In this document: positions 24,869 to 34,029 of the stretch, piece after piece | Position numbering within the stretch: position 1 is the stretch's first letter | Layout of the letters: every line of letters begins with the position of its first letter | Source of the DNA: Eshraghiella sp045124255 | GTDB lineage: Bacteria > Bacillota > Clostridia > Lachnospirales > Lachnospiraceae | Assembly: GCA_045124255.1 (NCBI GenBank) | Contig: JBGVLM010000070.1 | Span: 1 to 62,409, forward strand | DNA length: 62,409 nt | Direction of reading: 5' to 3' | The notes under the pieces: model-generated | Databases searched by the model: none | Seen by the model: the letters and a program-made list of their open reading frames with translations, nothing else | Told to the model about the DNA's origin: nothing | Made by a program: the position numbers and the translations under genes

Positions 24869-26050
24869 TCACCCCTTTGTCTGATTCTGTATCAGGTTGA
24901 GATAATAATCAATTATCTCAACTGCACGATTTACAAAAGTATGGTTGGCAAGTACTTTTCGCTGTCCGTTCAGGGCAAGTGTATACGCATACTCTCTGTC
25001 AGATAGTACCGTTTCCACATATTGCGGGAGCTGCTCGATATCTGAAAGGTCATACATTATCAGGTCCTCGCCGTTTACAAAAGCGTTATCAAGATATGCT
25101 GAATAATCGGAGAAAACAACACCTCCGGCAAGCATTCCGTTAAAAATTCTTTCGTGGCTTCCTGCTTTGAACCACGGCATTGAATTAAGTATTATACGGC
25201 TGTCAGCCATTTTTTCAAAAACCTGTGTTGGTGCAATCCTGCCATTGTATATATAATTCGGATGATTAATTGATGCAAGAGTATTCCATCTGTCTCCATA
25301 TACGTTAACCTTGAAGCCGCTTTTAACAAGTGTTTCAACCTGTTTGATTCTGAAATAAGAGGTTACAGCACCGGTTATATGTATAAGGTTGAGAAAAATA
25401 TTCTTAAGTCTTTCGTTATCATAATAAAGATTATGGGAGTTTAACCAACGCTCAATTACGGCTTCCGCTGACTGATTCGGATTATTAATTAATTCATTAT
25501 ATACATCGTTGACCAGGTCCACGGTATTAAATTCGCCCATTCCGACATCTGGGATATGGTCAAGAGTTGTAACGGAAAGTGAACCGGCATAAATAATGTC
25601 GGTATGCCTGCTGCTGTCGGGTGCCACAGGTTCATAATTCCACGCAGCATGCGGAAGAAAGGCGGCCGGAATGTAACTCCAGAAGCGGTCAATATAGTAA
25701 GGGTGGTCGTTGTCTACACAGAGGAAAAAAGACCTTGGAGAGGCATAACTGTCAATTGTCGAAGTATAATGCACCGGAGCGTCAACAATGATATTAATGT
25801 GATATATTCCAAGATAATCCCACAGACATTTGTCCCTATGACGAACGAGAAAACCCGCATTATTGTAGCCTATAACAAAATCAACGGGCAGACGCAGAAA
25901 GTCAGCAAGTACGGCATTAGCGTCCGCCCCGTCATTATAATCATAAATATGTACTTCAAAACCTAATTGCCTGAATGCATTTACAAGACAGTCGGTAAAA
26001 AAGTTAAGAGTATCAAGTGTTCCTTTTATTGCAATAATTCGTTTGTGCAT
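24869..26050 (-). CDS. CgeB-like glycosyltransferase, second copy
   Basis: The start is ATG 26050 with GGGAGA 6 bp before it; a TTG at 26068 is rejected. 393 residues; KRIIAIKGTLDTLNFFTDCL at the N terminus, and HERIFNGMLAGGVVFSDYSAYL with NGEDLIMYDLSDIEQLP in the C-terminal GT-B half. First gene of the minus-strand run, with its own strong promoter. The end of this gene and the start of the next are 5 bp apart. Confidence 0.82.
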   Translation of the reverse strand: MHKRIIAIKGTLDTLNFFTDCLVNAFRQLGFEVHIYDYNDGADANAVLADFLRLPVDFVIGYNNAGFLVRHRDKCLWDYLGIYHINIIVDAPVHYTSTIDSYASPRSFFLCVDNDHPYYIDRFWSYIPAAFLPHAAWNYEPVAPDSSRHTDIIYAGSLSVTTLDHIPDVGMGEFNTVDLVNDVYNELINNPNQSAEAVIERWLNSHNLYYDNERLKNIFLNLIHITGAVTSYFRIKQVETLVKSGFKVNVYGDRWNTLASINHPNYIYNGRIAPTQVFEKMADSRIILNSMPWFKAGSHERIFNGMLAGGVVFSDYSAYLDNAFVNGEDLIMYDLSDIEQLPQYVETVLSDREYAYTLALNGQRKVLANHTFVNRAVEIIDYYLNLIQNQTKG

Positions 26051-26079
26051 GTTTTGTCTCCCTGCCAAAATATAATTGA

Positions 26080-26108
26080 ATTATAACATAAATTTACAGG
26101 GTATACAA
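26080..26108 (-). promoter_or_regulatory. Promoter of the glycosyltransferase run
   Basis: On the minus strand TTGTAT (26108-26103) and TATAAT (26085-26080) are 17 bp apart, with an extended TGT before the -10. Confidence 0.65.
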
Positions 26109-26182
26109 ATTACTTATACTCAGGATTAAATTTTAAAAAGTCAACGGATAAATTATTTTTTGTATATTATTCTATGAAAAAA

Positions 26183-26191
26183 TGTTATACT
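26183..26191 (+). promoter_or_regulatory. Extended -10 of the GT-D gene
   Basis: TGTTATACT (TATACT at 26186-26191) faces the GT-D gene; no good -35. It diverges from the glycosyltransferase promoter about 75 bp away. Confidence 0.45.
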
Positions 26192-26234
26192 GCATTTATA
26201 TAAAATACGAAAAAGTTAAACGCGGAGGATTACA

Positions 26235-27269
26235 ATGGATAATATTGAGCAGCAGTTTTTACAGCTTGTAAATATTGTGAATAATATGCAGCAGAGAATT
26301 ATTGCACTTGAAAATTCAAACAGAATATTATTGCAGTCCAACAGTCAGCTTATCAAAATGCTTGAAAATAATCAGAATGAAACGGAATGGCTCAGAAGAA
26401 ATATTTATTACGAGATAAACGACCCGAGATATAAGACGGGGGACATTTTTTATCCTGACATTCTTCCTGCGGACAGGACTATTGATGAAATTGTTAACAA
26501 TCACAAGTCCTTATCAAGATTCGGTGATGGGGAATTTTCAGCAATTGCCGGAAGAATAAGGCATAAATTTCAGACGGTTGAGGATGAACGCTTAAAGGAG
26601 AGACTTTTGGAGGTGCTTGACTGTGATGATGACAGACTTTTAATCGGCATAGCAGATAACTACGGCAGTCTTGGTAAATATTCTGAGCAGACACAGCGGG
26701 AAATAAGATGTTATATGTCTGAACAGGTAAGACAGGAGCATGAAGCACTGTTAAAGAGGGACAAGCAGTATTGTGATGCCTATGCTACAAGACCGTATAT
26801 TGTATATGCTGATAATCAGTCGGACGCTCCGGCAAAGCGTTTTAAGAATCTAAAGAGAATCTGGGACGGAAGGGACTGCGTTTTTGTTGAGGGCTGTTAT
26901 ACCGGACTTGGCGTGGGCAATGATTTGTTTGATAATGCTGCTTCAATTAAGAGAATTCTGGCTCCGGCAGTGAATGCATTTTCAAGATATGATGAGATTC
27001 TTGAGCTTTGTCTTAAGCAGGCTGTTGATTCACTTTTTCTTATTGCACTTGGCCCTGCTGCAAGTGTACTTGCATATGATTTATGCAAAGCGGGTTTTCA
27101 GGCAGTTGATATCGGACATGCAGACATGGAGTATGAATGGTTTCTGCGTGGTGAAGGTGTGAGAACCGAGGTAAGGGGTAAATACAACAATGAGTGGAAT
27201 GGTGAAATGCAGTTGGATTTAATTGAGGATGTGACCTACAGAAGTCAGGTAATCGGAGAATTATATTAG
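26235..27269 (+). CDS. GT-D fold (DUF1792) glycosyltransferase with coiled-coil N terminus
   Basis: 344 residues. Residues about 1-55 are a Gln/Asn-rich coiled coil (QRIIALENSNRILLQSNSQL). The remainder is a GT-D domain: LSRFGDGEFSAI carries the DGE (DxE) metal motif, followed by LLIGIADNYGS, FVEGCYTGLGVGND and a C-terminal LIALGPAASVLAYDL...VDIGHADMEYEW. The family was defined by the DUF1792 enzyme that extends the glycan on the streptococcal Fap1 adhesin, so a protein-glycan extension role fits. Ribosome site GCGGAGG. Divergent from the other glycosyltransferases. Confidence 0.85.
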   Translation: MDNIEQQFLQLVNIVNNMQQRIIALENSNRILLQSNSQLIKMLENNQNETEWLRRNIYYEINDPRYKTGDIFYPDILPADRTIDEIVNNHKSLSRFGDGEFSAIAGRIRHKFQTVEDERLKERLLEVLDCDDDRLLIGIADNYGSLGKYSEQTQREIRCYMSEQVRQEHEALLKRDKQYCDAYATRPYIVYADNQSDAPAKRFKNLKRIWDGRDCVFVEGCYTGLGVGNDLFDNAASIKRILAPAVNAFSRYDEILELCLKQAVDSLFLIALGPAASVLAYDLCKAGFQAVDIGHADMEYEWFLRGEGVRTEVRGKYNNEWNGEMQLDLIEDVTYRSQVIGELY

Positions 27270-27290
27270 GGCGTAAAATATACGCCCTAA
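27266..27290. terminator. Hairpin between convergent genes
   Basis: TTAGGGCGTA / TACGCCCTAA, a perfect 10-bp stem with a 5-base loop, containing the GT-D stop codon. T-rich flanks are weak on both sides. Confidence 0.6.
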
Positions 27291-27308
27291 TCAGAATGTA
27301 ATGTTATT

Positions 27309-29129
27309 CTATTCATCAATAGTATCTGCTATGTAATCCGCTCTGGTTTCATAAAGTGTAAATCGCAGAATAAGGTTTTCGTCATCCTCCCTTATACTTA
27401 CAATGTAGTAGGCAATGACGTTGCCGCTGTAATACATTGGTTTGTAGAAGGCGGTATGACCGCTTTCTTCAACAAAGGCGGTATAACCGTATTCGTAATG
27501 CAGTTCAGTGGCATAATCGTCGGCAATGTAATCAAAATCTCCTGAAAATGTATATGTATATTCTCGTTCAAACAAGCTTTCATCGTCTGATTCGAATACG
27601 AGGTCAGAATTGGTATAGACATCCGTAAGAGTCGGAAGGGAATCAAATTCCTCTTCGGATATGCGGATATATTCATCACGATGTATAAGAGTGCTGAACA
27701 AATCCCTGTTGGTAAAGCCGATAACACCAAGTACTAATACGATTGCTCCTGTAATAAGAGCGAGCATTTGAAAACGTGTTTTTCTGTAATATTCAATATA
27801 TTTGTGCTTACCGAATTCTACGGTTTTCTTCTCTGCACAGTTAACATTGTAATCTGCATTTGAATGGTAGCTTTCATTAATCCAGTCATATTCTGAGTAA
27901 TCCAGCTTATTGCCGCAGTATTCACAGAAGCCGCCCTTGAAAATATCTATTCCCGCACCGCAGCTGTTACAGCTGAATTCGAGAAGGGCATTGATATTAT
28001 GTGCCGTAACGTCATACTTCTTGGAGAGAGTAAGATTTAATTTCTCATTTTCGGTGACAATACGGCTGCCCTTTAATCTTGTAAGGCGGAGAATAACTTC
28101 AATATCCATATAATATTTGTTTTCTATCCGTATAAAAGAAATAAATCTTATTTTGTGCACAAAGCATTCACATACATTTTCATAATGGGCAAGTACCGGA
28201 GTCAAATCAAATGAGGCAAATGGTGCAACCATGGAGACTTTGTCTGCAAAGTGAATATTTCTAAGCTTATACTCAAGATTCTGTGCAAAATCATCAGGCG
28301 AGAAATCAGGTATATTGTCTTTGATATCATAAAACACATTGTTTTTAACAAAACGCTCATTACGATACATATACAGCATAATAATCATCAGAACCAAAAG
28401 CGTTACTGCACAGACAATGCCGGTTATTGCTAACATCTTGAAGGAATCAAACAGCACCAGAAAGAGAATTGTGGAGTTGTTTATAGCAATATCGTTTATA
28501 TTAGCCATACTTCCCCACAGCATAATCGCAAGCGTTGCCACAATTGTAAGCGGTATGAGGACAGAAAGTATTCCCAGTGTTATAAATGCTTTTTTACATA
28601 TTGAAAAGACCTTGCTTTTGCCATCCGGCTCGGTCGTAAAGGAAGAAATCTTGTCATCAAAAACTGAAACCTTGAATTTGGAATTACAGTAGTCGCAGCC
28701 ATTTATGTAGCTGGTTATTTTGCCGTTGTTGCCGCAGTGAGGGCAGACCGCATATTCCCCGTTTCCGCAGACCTTAAGGGCGGAAGAAATGCAGATTTCC
28801 TTATCTTTATTTTTATAAATAATTTTATTGCCTCTTTTAATTTTCTTGGTCACTTTAACGGCATTTTTGTAGGTGGCGGAATTTATTTTATCGCCATTGT
28901 GAAAATCTATTCGGTCTATTTTACGTTTAATCGGAGCAACATTAATTTCCATTGTCAGATTATTTTTATCCAGACGCTTTCTGCTTAGATGAAGACTCTG
29001 CCAAAATGGCTGTGAAACATAATCCGTCATTGACTCATCGTCAATATTTCCCTTGAAATAATCGCTGTATTTGGCAGGAAACTCACGAACCTTCTGTTCC
29101 ATTGGGTTTTGCGGAATATTATTAATCAT
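27309..29129 (-). CDS. Large zinc-ribbon membrane protein (possibly Tim44-like)
   Basis: 606 residues. An N-terminal cytoplasmic part has a zinc ribbon (CPHCG...CDYCN, near 129-150). Two membrane segments follow (about 187-210 and 228-255), then a globular part (SPDDFAQNLEYKLRNIHFADK...) that resembles the Tim44-like domain of 'zinc-ribbon transport' proteins. A second ribbon (CNSCGAG...CEYCGNK, near 385-410), a third membrane segment (about 458-478) and an acidic C-terminal outside domain complete it. Function unknown; the Tim44 link is a pattern impression. Ribosome site AAGGAG precedes ATG. Confidence 0.65.
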   Translation of the reverse strand: MINNIPQNPMEQKVREFPAKYSDYFKGNIDDESMTDYVSQPFWQSLHLSRKRLDKNNLTMEINVAPIKRKIDRIDFHNGDKINSATYKNAVKVTKKIKRGNKIIYKNKDKEICISSALKVCGNGEYAVCPHCGNNGKITSYINGCDYCNSKFKVSVFDDKISSFTTEPDGKSKVFSICKKAFITLGILSVLIPLTIVATLAIMLWGSMANINDIAINNSTILFLVLFDSFKMLAITGIVCAVTLLVLMIIMLYMYRNERFVKNNVFYDIKDNIPDFSPDDFAQNLEYKLRNIHFADKVSMVAPFASFDLTPVLAHYENVCECFVHKIRFISFIRIENKYYMDIEVILRLTRLKGSRIVTENEKLNLTLSKKYDVTAHNINALLEFSCNSCGAGIDIFKGGFCEYCGNKLDYSEYDWINESYHSNADYNVNCAEKKTVEFGKHKYIEYYRKTRFQMLALITGAIVLVLGVIGFTNRDLFSTLIHRDEYIRISEEEFDSLPTLTDVYTNSDLVFESDDESLFEREYTYTFSGDFDYIADDYATELHYEYGYTAFVEESGHTAFYKPMYYSGNVIAYYIVSIREDDENLILRFTLYETRADYIADTIDE

Positions 29130-29171
29130 TGAATTTCTCCTTAATCATATTTACATGTCCGTATATATCGG

Positions 29172-29180
29172 ATTATAGCA
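29172..29180 (-). promoter_or_regulatory. Extended -10 of the zinc-ribbon gene
   Basis: TGCTATAAT on the minus strand, about 40 bp before the start codon; no clear -35. The same stretch carries TTTACA N18 TATAGC on the plus strand for the divergent cyclase-like gene. Confidence 0.45.
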
Positions 29181-29233
29181 TATTTCGGACGCATATTGGA
29201 AACAATATTCTATATTTCGATGGAGGAAGCATT

Positions 29234-30073
29234 ATGAAGAATTTTTTTTATGGCTGGTATTTTAAAAACCAGTCGGATACGCAGACTGCAGCGGTAATTC
29301 CTGCTGTTTTTCAGACGGGCAGGAAACGAAATGCTTCGATACAGATTATTACTGACAGCGGAGTAAGAACGGCGATTTATCCGGGTGAAGCATATTTGCG
29401 CAGGGGCAGAAGCATTTATATTGGGAGAAACCGCTTTGATAAAAACGGAATAAAGCTTTCTATTGATACCCCGGGGCTTAAAGTAAAGGGAAAACTGCAT
29501 TTTGGAAAGCTTACGCCTTTAAAATATGACATTATGGGATCCTTCGGTCTTGTGCCGTTTATGGAATGCCGTCATAGCGTGTGGAGCATGAAGCACAGTG
29601 TTTACGGCAGGCTTCGTATTAACGGGGAAAAATATGTTTTTCAAAATGCACAGGGCTATTGGGAGGGGGACAGAGGGCATTCCTTTCCAAAAGAATATGC
29701 GTGGACACAGTGTTTTTTTCAGGGCGGCTCATTAATGCTGTCGGTTGCGGATATCCCGGTTATGGGAACACATTTTACGGGTGTAATCGGAGTTGTGTTC
29801 TGGAAGGGCAGGGAGTACCGGTTTGCTACTTATCTTGGTGCCGAGGTGCTTCGTAAGAGAAACAGAAGGCTTAGGATTGTACAGGAGGATATGGAACTGG
29901 AAGCAGTTCTTCTTGATGGAAGCCAAAAGCCGCTTATGGCACCAATGGGTGGTGCCATGGTAAGAACAATCCATGAAGGAGTGGCCTGCAGAGCGTTCTA
30001 TCGTTTTAAAAAAAGAGGACGTACTGTTTTTGCATTTGAGACGGACATGGCGTCTTTTGAATATGAATATTGA
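29234..30073 (+). CDS. Tocopherol-cyclase-like protein
   Basis: The start is ATG 29234 with TGGAGGA before it; an upstream in-frame ATG at 29129 has no ribosome site. The 279-residue protein begins MKNFFYGWYFKNQ and contains YWEGDRGHSFPKEYAWTQ, the hallmark of the tocopherol cyclase family, plus C-terminal beta strands. In plants the family closes the chromanol ring. Clostridia make no tocopherol, so the bacterial members have another lipid- or quinone-like substrate that is unknown. No signal peptide. It lies 10 bp before the FAD/Rieske gene. Confidence 0.82.
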   Translation: MKNFFYGWYFKNQSDTQTAAVIPAVFQTGRKRNASIQIITDSGVRTAIYPGEAYLRRGRSIYIGRNRFDKNGIKLSIDTPGLKVKGKLHFGKLTPLKYDIMGSFGLVPFMECRHSVWSMKHSVYGRLRINGEKYVFQNAQGYWEGDRGHSFPKEYAWTQCFFQGGSLMLSVADIPVMGTHFTGVIGVVFWKGREYRFATYLGAEVLRKRNRRLRIVQEDMELEAVLLDGSQKPLMAPMGGAMVRTIHEGVACRAFYRFKKRGRTVFAFETDMASFEYEY

Positions 30074-30083
30074 GGATAATTGT

Positions 30084-31439
30084 ATGGAATCATTGTGGAG
30101 AAAAGAGACAAAGGAAATACATGGAAGACATTATAAATCGGCAAACAGTGCAAAAGGAGGGAGCAGGCACAGTGAAGTTATAGTAATCGGAGCTGGCATG
30201 GCAGGGCTTCTGACAGCATATTATCTTAAGGAGAAGGGAAAAAAGGTTCTGGTTCTTGAAGCGGATGAAATTGCGTCGGGACAGACGGAGAGAACCACTG
30301 CCAAAATAACAAGCCAGCATGATATTAAATATAGCAAATTAATCAGGACCATAGGAATTAAAAAGGCGGCTTTATATGCAAAGGCCAATGAAGAGGCAAT
30401 AGCCGAATATGAAAGGCTTATTCGTGAAAAGGGAATAGACTGTGATTTTGAACGTGCTCCCGCATATTTGTATACGCTTGAAGACGAACAGTCAGTAATT
30501 GCGGAGGCAGAGGCGGCAGTTAATCTTGGTATTGACGCTTATTTTACAAAAAACACGGAATTGCCGTTTGCAGTAAAGGGAGCTGCCTGCTTTAGAAACC
30601 AGGCACAGTTCTCGCCGCTTAAATTTGTAAAATATATTGCATCAGAGCTGGAAATAATGGAGCATACCAGGGTAATGCATATCAGAGGAAACCGGGTTAT
30701 GACTGACAGGGAGACGTTTACTGCCGATAAAATAGTGGTTGCAACGCATTATCCGATTAAAAATGCACCGGGCTTTTATTTTCTGAGACAGCACCAGGAG
30801 AGAAGCTATGTGCTGGCACTTTCGGGATGCCCGGAAATTAAGGGGATGTATTACGGAATAGATGAGAACGGGTTATCGCTGAGGCAGTCAAATGACATGC
30901 TGTTGTTGGGCGGCGGTGCACACAGGACAGGAAAACGCTTTGAAGGCGGCTCTTACTGCTTCCTCCGTAAGGAAGCGGAAAAATATTTTCCGCAGAGTAA
31001 AGAGGCAGCTTGCTGGGCTGCTCAGGACTGTATGCCGCATGACGGAATTCCTTTCATCGGAAAATATTCTTTTTTTAATCCGGACATTTATGTTATAACC
31101 GGTTTTCAGAAATGGGGAATGACTTCTGCAATGGTGGCAGCAATGATTATAAGTGATGAGCTTACGGGCGTTGAGAATCCATACAGAAGGCTTTTCTCGC
31201 CTCAGAGGTTAAATTTCCGGGCAGGCATTAAGAATCTTATTGTTGATGTCGGTGTAAGTGTAAAGGGGCTGGCAACGGGATGGTTTGGCAGCAGAAAGCG
31301 CCGCTGTCCGCACCTTGGCTGTGAACTTAAGTGGAATGAGGAGGAGCAGAGCTTTGACTGCCCCTGCCATGGTTCGAGATTTGATTCCAAGGGCAAAATA
31401 CTGGACAATCCGTCAGTAAAATCCTTTGCGGAAAAATAA
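30084..31439 (+). CDS. FAD-dependent oxidoreductase with C-terminal Rieske domain
   Basis: Start ATG 30084 (MESLWRKETKEIHG) with GAGGA upstream. 451 residues. The dinucleotide site VIVIGAGMAGLLTAYYL (near 33-50) and DAO-type motifs (SGQTERTTAKITSQH) identify a glycine-oxidase-like flavoprotein. The C terminus carries a Rieske [2Fe-2S] site, CPHLGC...CPCHGSRFDSKG (about 405-435). Such fusions pass electrons from a substrate amine or alcohol through FAD to the cluster. Paired with the cyclase-like gene, suggesting one pathway. Substrate unknown. Confidence 0.9.
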   Translation: MESLWRKETKEIHGRHYKSANSAKGGSRHSEVIVIGAGMAGLLTAYYLKEKGKKVLVLEADEIASGQTERTTAKITSQHDIKYSKLIRTIGIKKAALYAKANEEAIAEYERLIREKGIDCDFERAPAYLYTLEDEQSVIAEAEAAVNLGIDAYFTKNTELPFAVKGAACFRNQAQFSPLKFVKYIASELEIMEHTRVMHIRGNRVMTDRETFTADKIVVATHYPIKNAPGFYFLRQHQERSYVLALSGCPEIKGMYYGIDENGLSLRQSNDMLLLGGGAHRTGKRFEGGSYCFLRKEAEKYFPQSKEAACWAAQDCMPHDGIPFIGKYSFFNPDIYVITGFQKWGMTSAMVAAMIISDELTGVENPYRRLFSPQRLNFRAGIKNLIVDVGVSVKGLATGWFGSRKRRCPHLGCELKWNEEEQSFDCPCHGSRFDSKGKILDNPSVKSFAEK

Positions 31440-31464
31440 AATTCCGGAAATTTAAAATGCAGAA

Positions 31465-31499
31465 AAGGCATTAGCCGGGAATGAATCGGATAATGCCTT
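31465..31499. terminator. Bidirectional hairpin between convergent genes
   Basis: AAGGCATTA (31465-31473) pairs with TAATGCCTT (31491-31499), with an inner CCG/CGG. On the minus strand it is followed by TTCTGCATTTT. Confidence 0.6.
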
Positions 31500-31520
31500 C
31501 TCTGGTCTGATTTTTGAATT

Positions 31521-33089
31521 TTATTTATCTGTAAAATCGATTTTGGCAAGTGCTTTTTGTGCTCTGATATATGGAATGGTGTAGCTGAAAAAATCCTTAT
31601 CTTCATCATTATAATCAGAGACTTTGTCTGAAAGCTTACGGATTAATGTTTCGTAAATCTGTTTTTCGGACTTGCCGGCAAGCCCGTTGTCAATTCTTGA
31701 CTCAAGCTCCTGTGCAAGATTTACAAGCTCAGGGACTGCCGAATCACCAAGCTCCATCAAGGATGTAACATCCACTTTATCAAGTGTTCCTTGAAGATAA
31801 CTGTTTACATTGTATTTTGCAATCAGTGAATCGACATTAACGAGGGCAAGCCCTGCAAACATTACAACGCACACACTTAAGGAGCAGGCAGTGATTTTAA
31901 AGGAAGGCACGAACTGACGGATTATAATCAGTATGAAAATAATTGCAATAACGGCCATCAGCCATGTTGAATATATTCTCTTCTGTGTAAGTCCGTAATA
32001 GTCGATGTACATAAACATTTTGGACAGGGCAGTACTTATAAGGATTAATGTAACAATCGAATAGGAAATTGACATTGCCCTGAGTATGATTTTTCCCGAT
32101 TCATTCTTCTGCTGCATAAAAATCATTGAAATTATAATTACAATAAGATTAATTACTGATACCGTACACAGCTGGAAGAAGCCGTCCCTTGCGTAATCCG
32201 CGTAGCTTAAACCATCCGGAAGAACTCCGGTAAAACCGGAAATGTAGTAATCCCATTGTGATATGAAAAATAAAATATATACCGCAAGCAGTGGCAATGC
32301 CGCAGTAAGTGTAGTTGCCGCAGGAAGAAATTTAACCTTGGCAGTAATTTTGTCACAGGTCTCCTCGGTAAGTACATTTTCACACTTATGGTCTGCGGAA
32401 GAGATAAATAATCCGTATACATACATTGCAGTAGGAATCGCAAGGCTGAGACGTACAGTAAATGTGAAAAAATCAATAAATCTGAAATTAAAAATATTTC
32501 TTAGCAGCTCTCTGAAATTACTGTCATAGGACAGCAGTGTTATAACGATTCCGGTCGGGATAAGAGCAATGGCAATTCCGAGAAGAATCTTGAAAAAGGC
32601 TTTGCCGTTCCCTTTTCCTCTGCCGGAAAAAACAGCCTTAAACAGATATCCGAACGAGCAGAAGGGAAGTATAAAAAGTGATTTGATAAAATCAACGGGA
32701 ATCAAATCATTAAAGCCCTTTTTCGTAGGATTCCCGTTAACCGCATAAATAAAATAGCAGTAAGCCGCAAGTGAATAGCAGTATGCGAAGCAGTATAAAA
32801 ATGTATTTGAGCATATTACCATTGCAGACGCAGCTACAACTGCCGAAACCGCTGTTATAACCGGGAGCGGCCGCAATACGGCACCCCTTATTACGGAAAT
32901 AACGGCAGTTGCAATAAATGCCGTAAGTATTAAAAGAAATCCGCCCAGAGGAGCATTCTCGACAGGCATAAATTTCCAGAAAGCATATCCGCCTATCAGG
33001 CAGAGCCATGCAAAAATACATTCACCGGGAGTAAAGGTTCTGCCCGGCGAAGCAGGTGTGTATGGATTGGAATTTGTATTTTCATTCAT
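31521..33089 (-). CDS. Polytopic membrane protein, DUF4153/DUF4173-like
   Basis: The start is ATG 33089 with a strong AAAGGAGG 10 bp before it; an upstream in-frame start at 33122 is rejected. 522 residues with about 11-12 membrane segments, an N-terminal Asn/Pro-rich tail and a 100-residue soluble C terminus (EKQIYETLIRKLSDKVSDY). The FTFTVRLSLAIPTAMYVYGL segment and overall shape match DUF4153/DUF4173 proteins, which have no known function. It has its own promoter and no operon partner. Confidence 0.7.
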   Translation of the reverse strand: MNENTNSNPYTPASPGRTFTPGECIFAWLCLIGGYAFWKFMPVENAPLGGFLLILTAFIATAVISVIRGAVLRPLPVITAVSAVVAASAMVICSNTFLYCFAYCYSLAAYCYFIYAVNGNPTKKGFNDLIPVDFIKSLFILPFCSFGYLFKAVFSGRGKGNGKAFFKILLGIAIALIPTGIVITLLSYDSNFRELLRNIFNFRFIDFFTFTVRLSLAIPTAMYVYGLFISSADHKCENVLTEETCDKITAKVKFLPAATTLTAALPLLAVYILFFISQWDYYISGFTGVLPDGLSYADYARDGFFQLCTVSVINLIVIIISMIFMQQKNESGKIILRAMSISYSIVTLILISTALSKMFMYIDYYGLTQKRIYSTWLMAVIAIIFILIIIRQFVPSFKITACSLSVCVVMFAGLALVNVDSLIAKYNVNSYLQGTLDKVDVTSLMELGDSAVPELVNLAQELESRIDNGLAGKSEKQIYETLIRKLSDKVSDYNDEDKDFFSYTIPYIRAQKALAKIDFTDK

Positions 33090-33112
33090 TGTGTATGACC
33101 TCCTTTTTCCAA

Positions 33113-33141
33113 AAAATACCATACCATTTTCTGTTTGTCAA
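33113..33141 (-). promoter_or_regulatory. Promoter of the DUF4153-like gene
   Basis: On the minus strand TTGACA (33141-33136) and TATTTT (33118-33113) are 17 bp apart. Confidence 0.6.
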
Positions 33142-33261
33142 TGATAATTTATTGTATATCGATAAAATATTATTGAAAATAAGATAAAATTTGATGTAAA
33201 ATGTGAAATGACCATAAAATATTAAAAAATGTAAAGATTAGTGCTTTTATTGCAGGTTTAA

Positions 33262-33275
33262 TGTTATAATATAAT
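33262..33275 (+). promoter_or_regulatory. Promoter of the ABC transporter operon
   Basis: TGTTATAAT is an extended -10 (33265-33270), overlapped by a second TATAAT (33270-33275). The gene-free stretch 33142-33261 is AT-rich and shows nothing else. Confidence 0.5.
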
Positions 33276-33302
33276 GTTGGAAATATACTTCGGAGGTGCG
33301 TT

Positions 33303-34010
33303 ATGAGCGAAGCATTTGTAAAATGTGAGAATGTCAGAAAAGAATACAGAACGGGAGATATAGTGATTAATGCCGTTGATGAGATGAATTTTGAAATTGA
33401 ACAGGGAGAATTCGTTGTTATTGTAGGTCCTTCCGGGGCAGGCAAGACAACCGTTCTTAATATTCTCGGAGGAATGGACACTCTAACCTCAGGAAGCATG
33501 ATTGTAGACGGAGTGGATATAAGCAGATTCAGCAGTAAGGAATTAACAACCTACAGAAGATATGATATTGGCTTCGTGTTTCAGTTTTATAATCTTGTGC
33601 CTAATCTTACGGCGCTTGAGAATGTAGAACTGGCAAACCAGGTAAGCCGCAATCCTTTGGACGCAAGGGAAATCCTTAAGGAGGTAGGACTTGAGGATAG
33701 AATGTTAAATTTTCCGGCACAGCTTTCAGGCGGTGAGCAGCAGAGAGTATCAATAGCAAGGGCACTTGCAAAGAACCCGAAGCTGCTTCTGTGTGATGAA
33801 CCGACAGGTGCACTGGATTATAATACAGGTAAATCAATTCTTAAGCTATTGCAGGATACATGCAGGGATAAGGGCATGACTGTTATTGTTATTACACATA
33901 ATCAGGCGATTACTCCTATGGCGGACCGCGTCATTTCCATTAAGAACGGTAAGGTGAATTCAGTAAAAATGAATTATAACAGATTACCGGTTGAAGAGAT
34001 TGAATGGTAA
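33303..34010 (+). CDS. ABC transporter ATP-binding protein (MacB/LolD type)
   Basis: 235 residues with Walker A (GPSGAGKTT), signature LSGGEQQRVSIARALA, Walker B (LLLCDEPTGALD) and VITHN at the H-loop. It energises the FtsX-type permease encoded 19 bp downstream. Ribosome site CGGAGGTGCGTT. No regulator genes are linked, unlike the operon at 14-19 kb. Confidence 0.92.
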   Translation: MSEAFVKCENVRKEYRTGDIVINAVDEMNFEIEQGEFVVIVGPSGAGKTTVLNILGGMDTLTSGSMIVDGVDISRFSSKELTTYRRYDIGFVFQFYNLVPNLTALENVELANQVSRNPLDAREILKEVGLEDRMLNFPAQLSGGEQQRVSIARALAKNPKLLLCDEPTGALDYNTGKSILKLLQDTCRDKGMTVIVITHNQAITPMADRVISIKNGKVNSVKMNYNRLPVEEIEW

Positions 34011-34029
34011 TAATGGGAGATGAAGCGTA

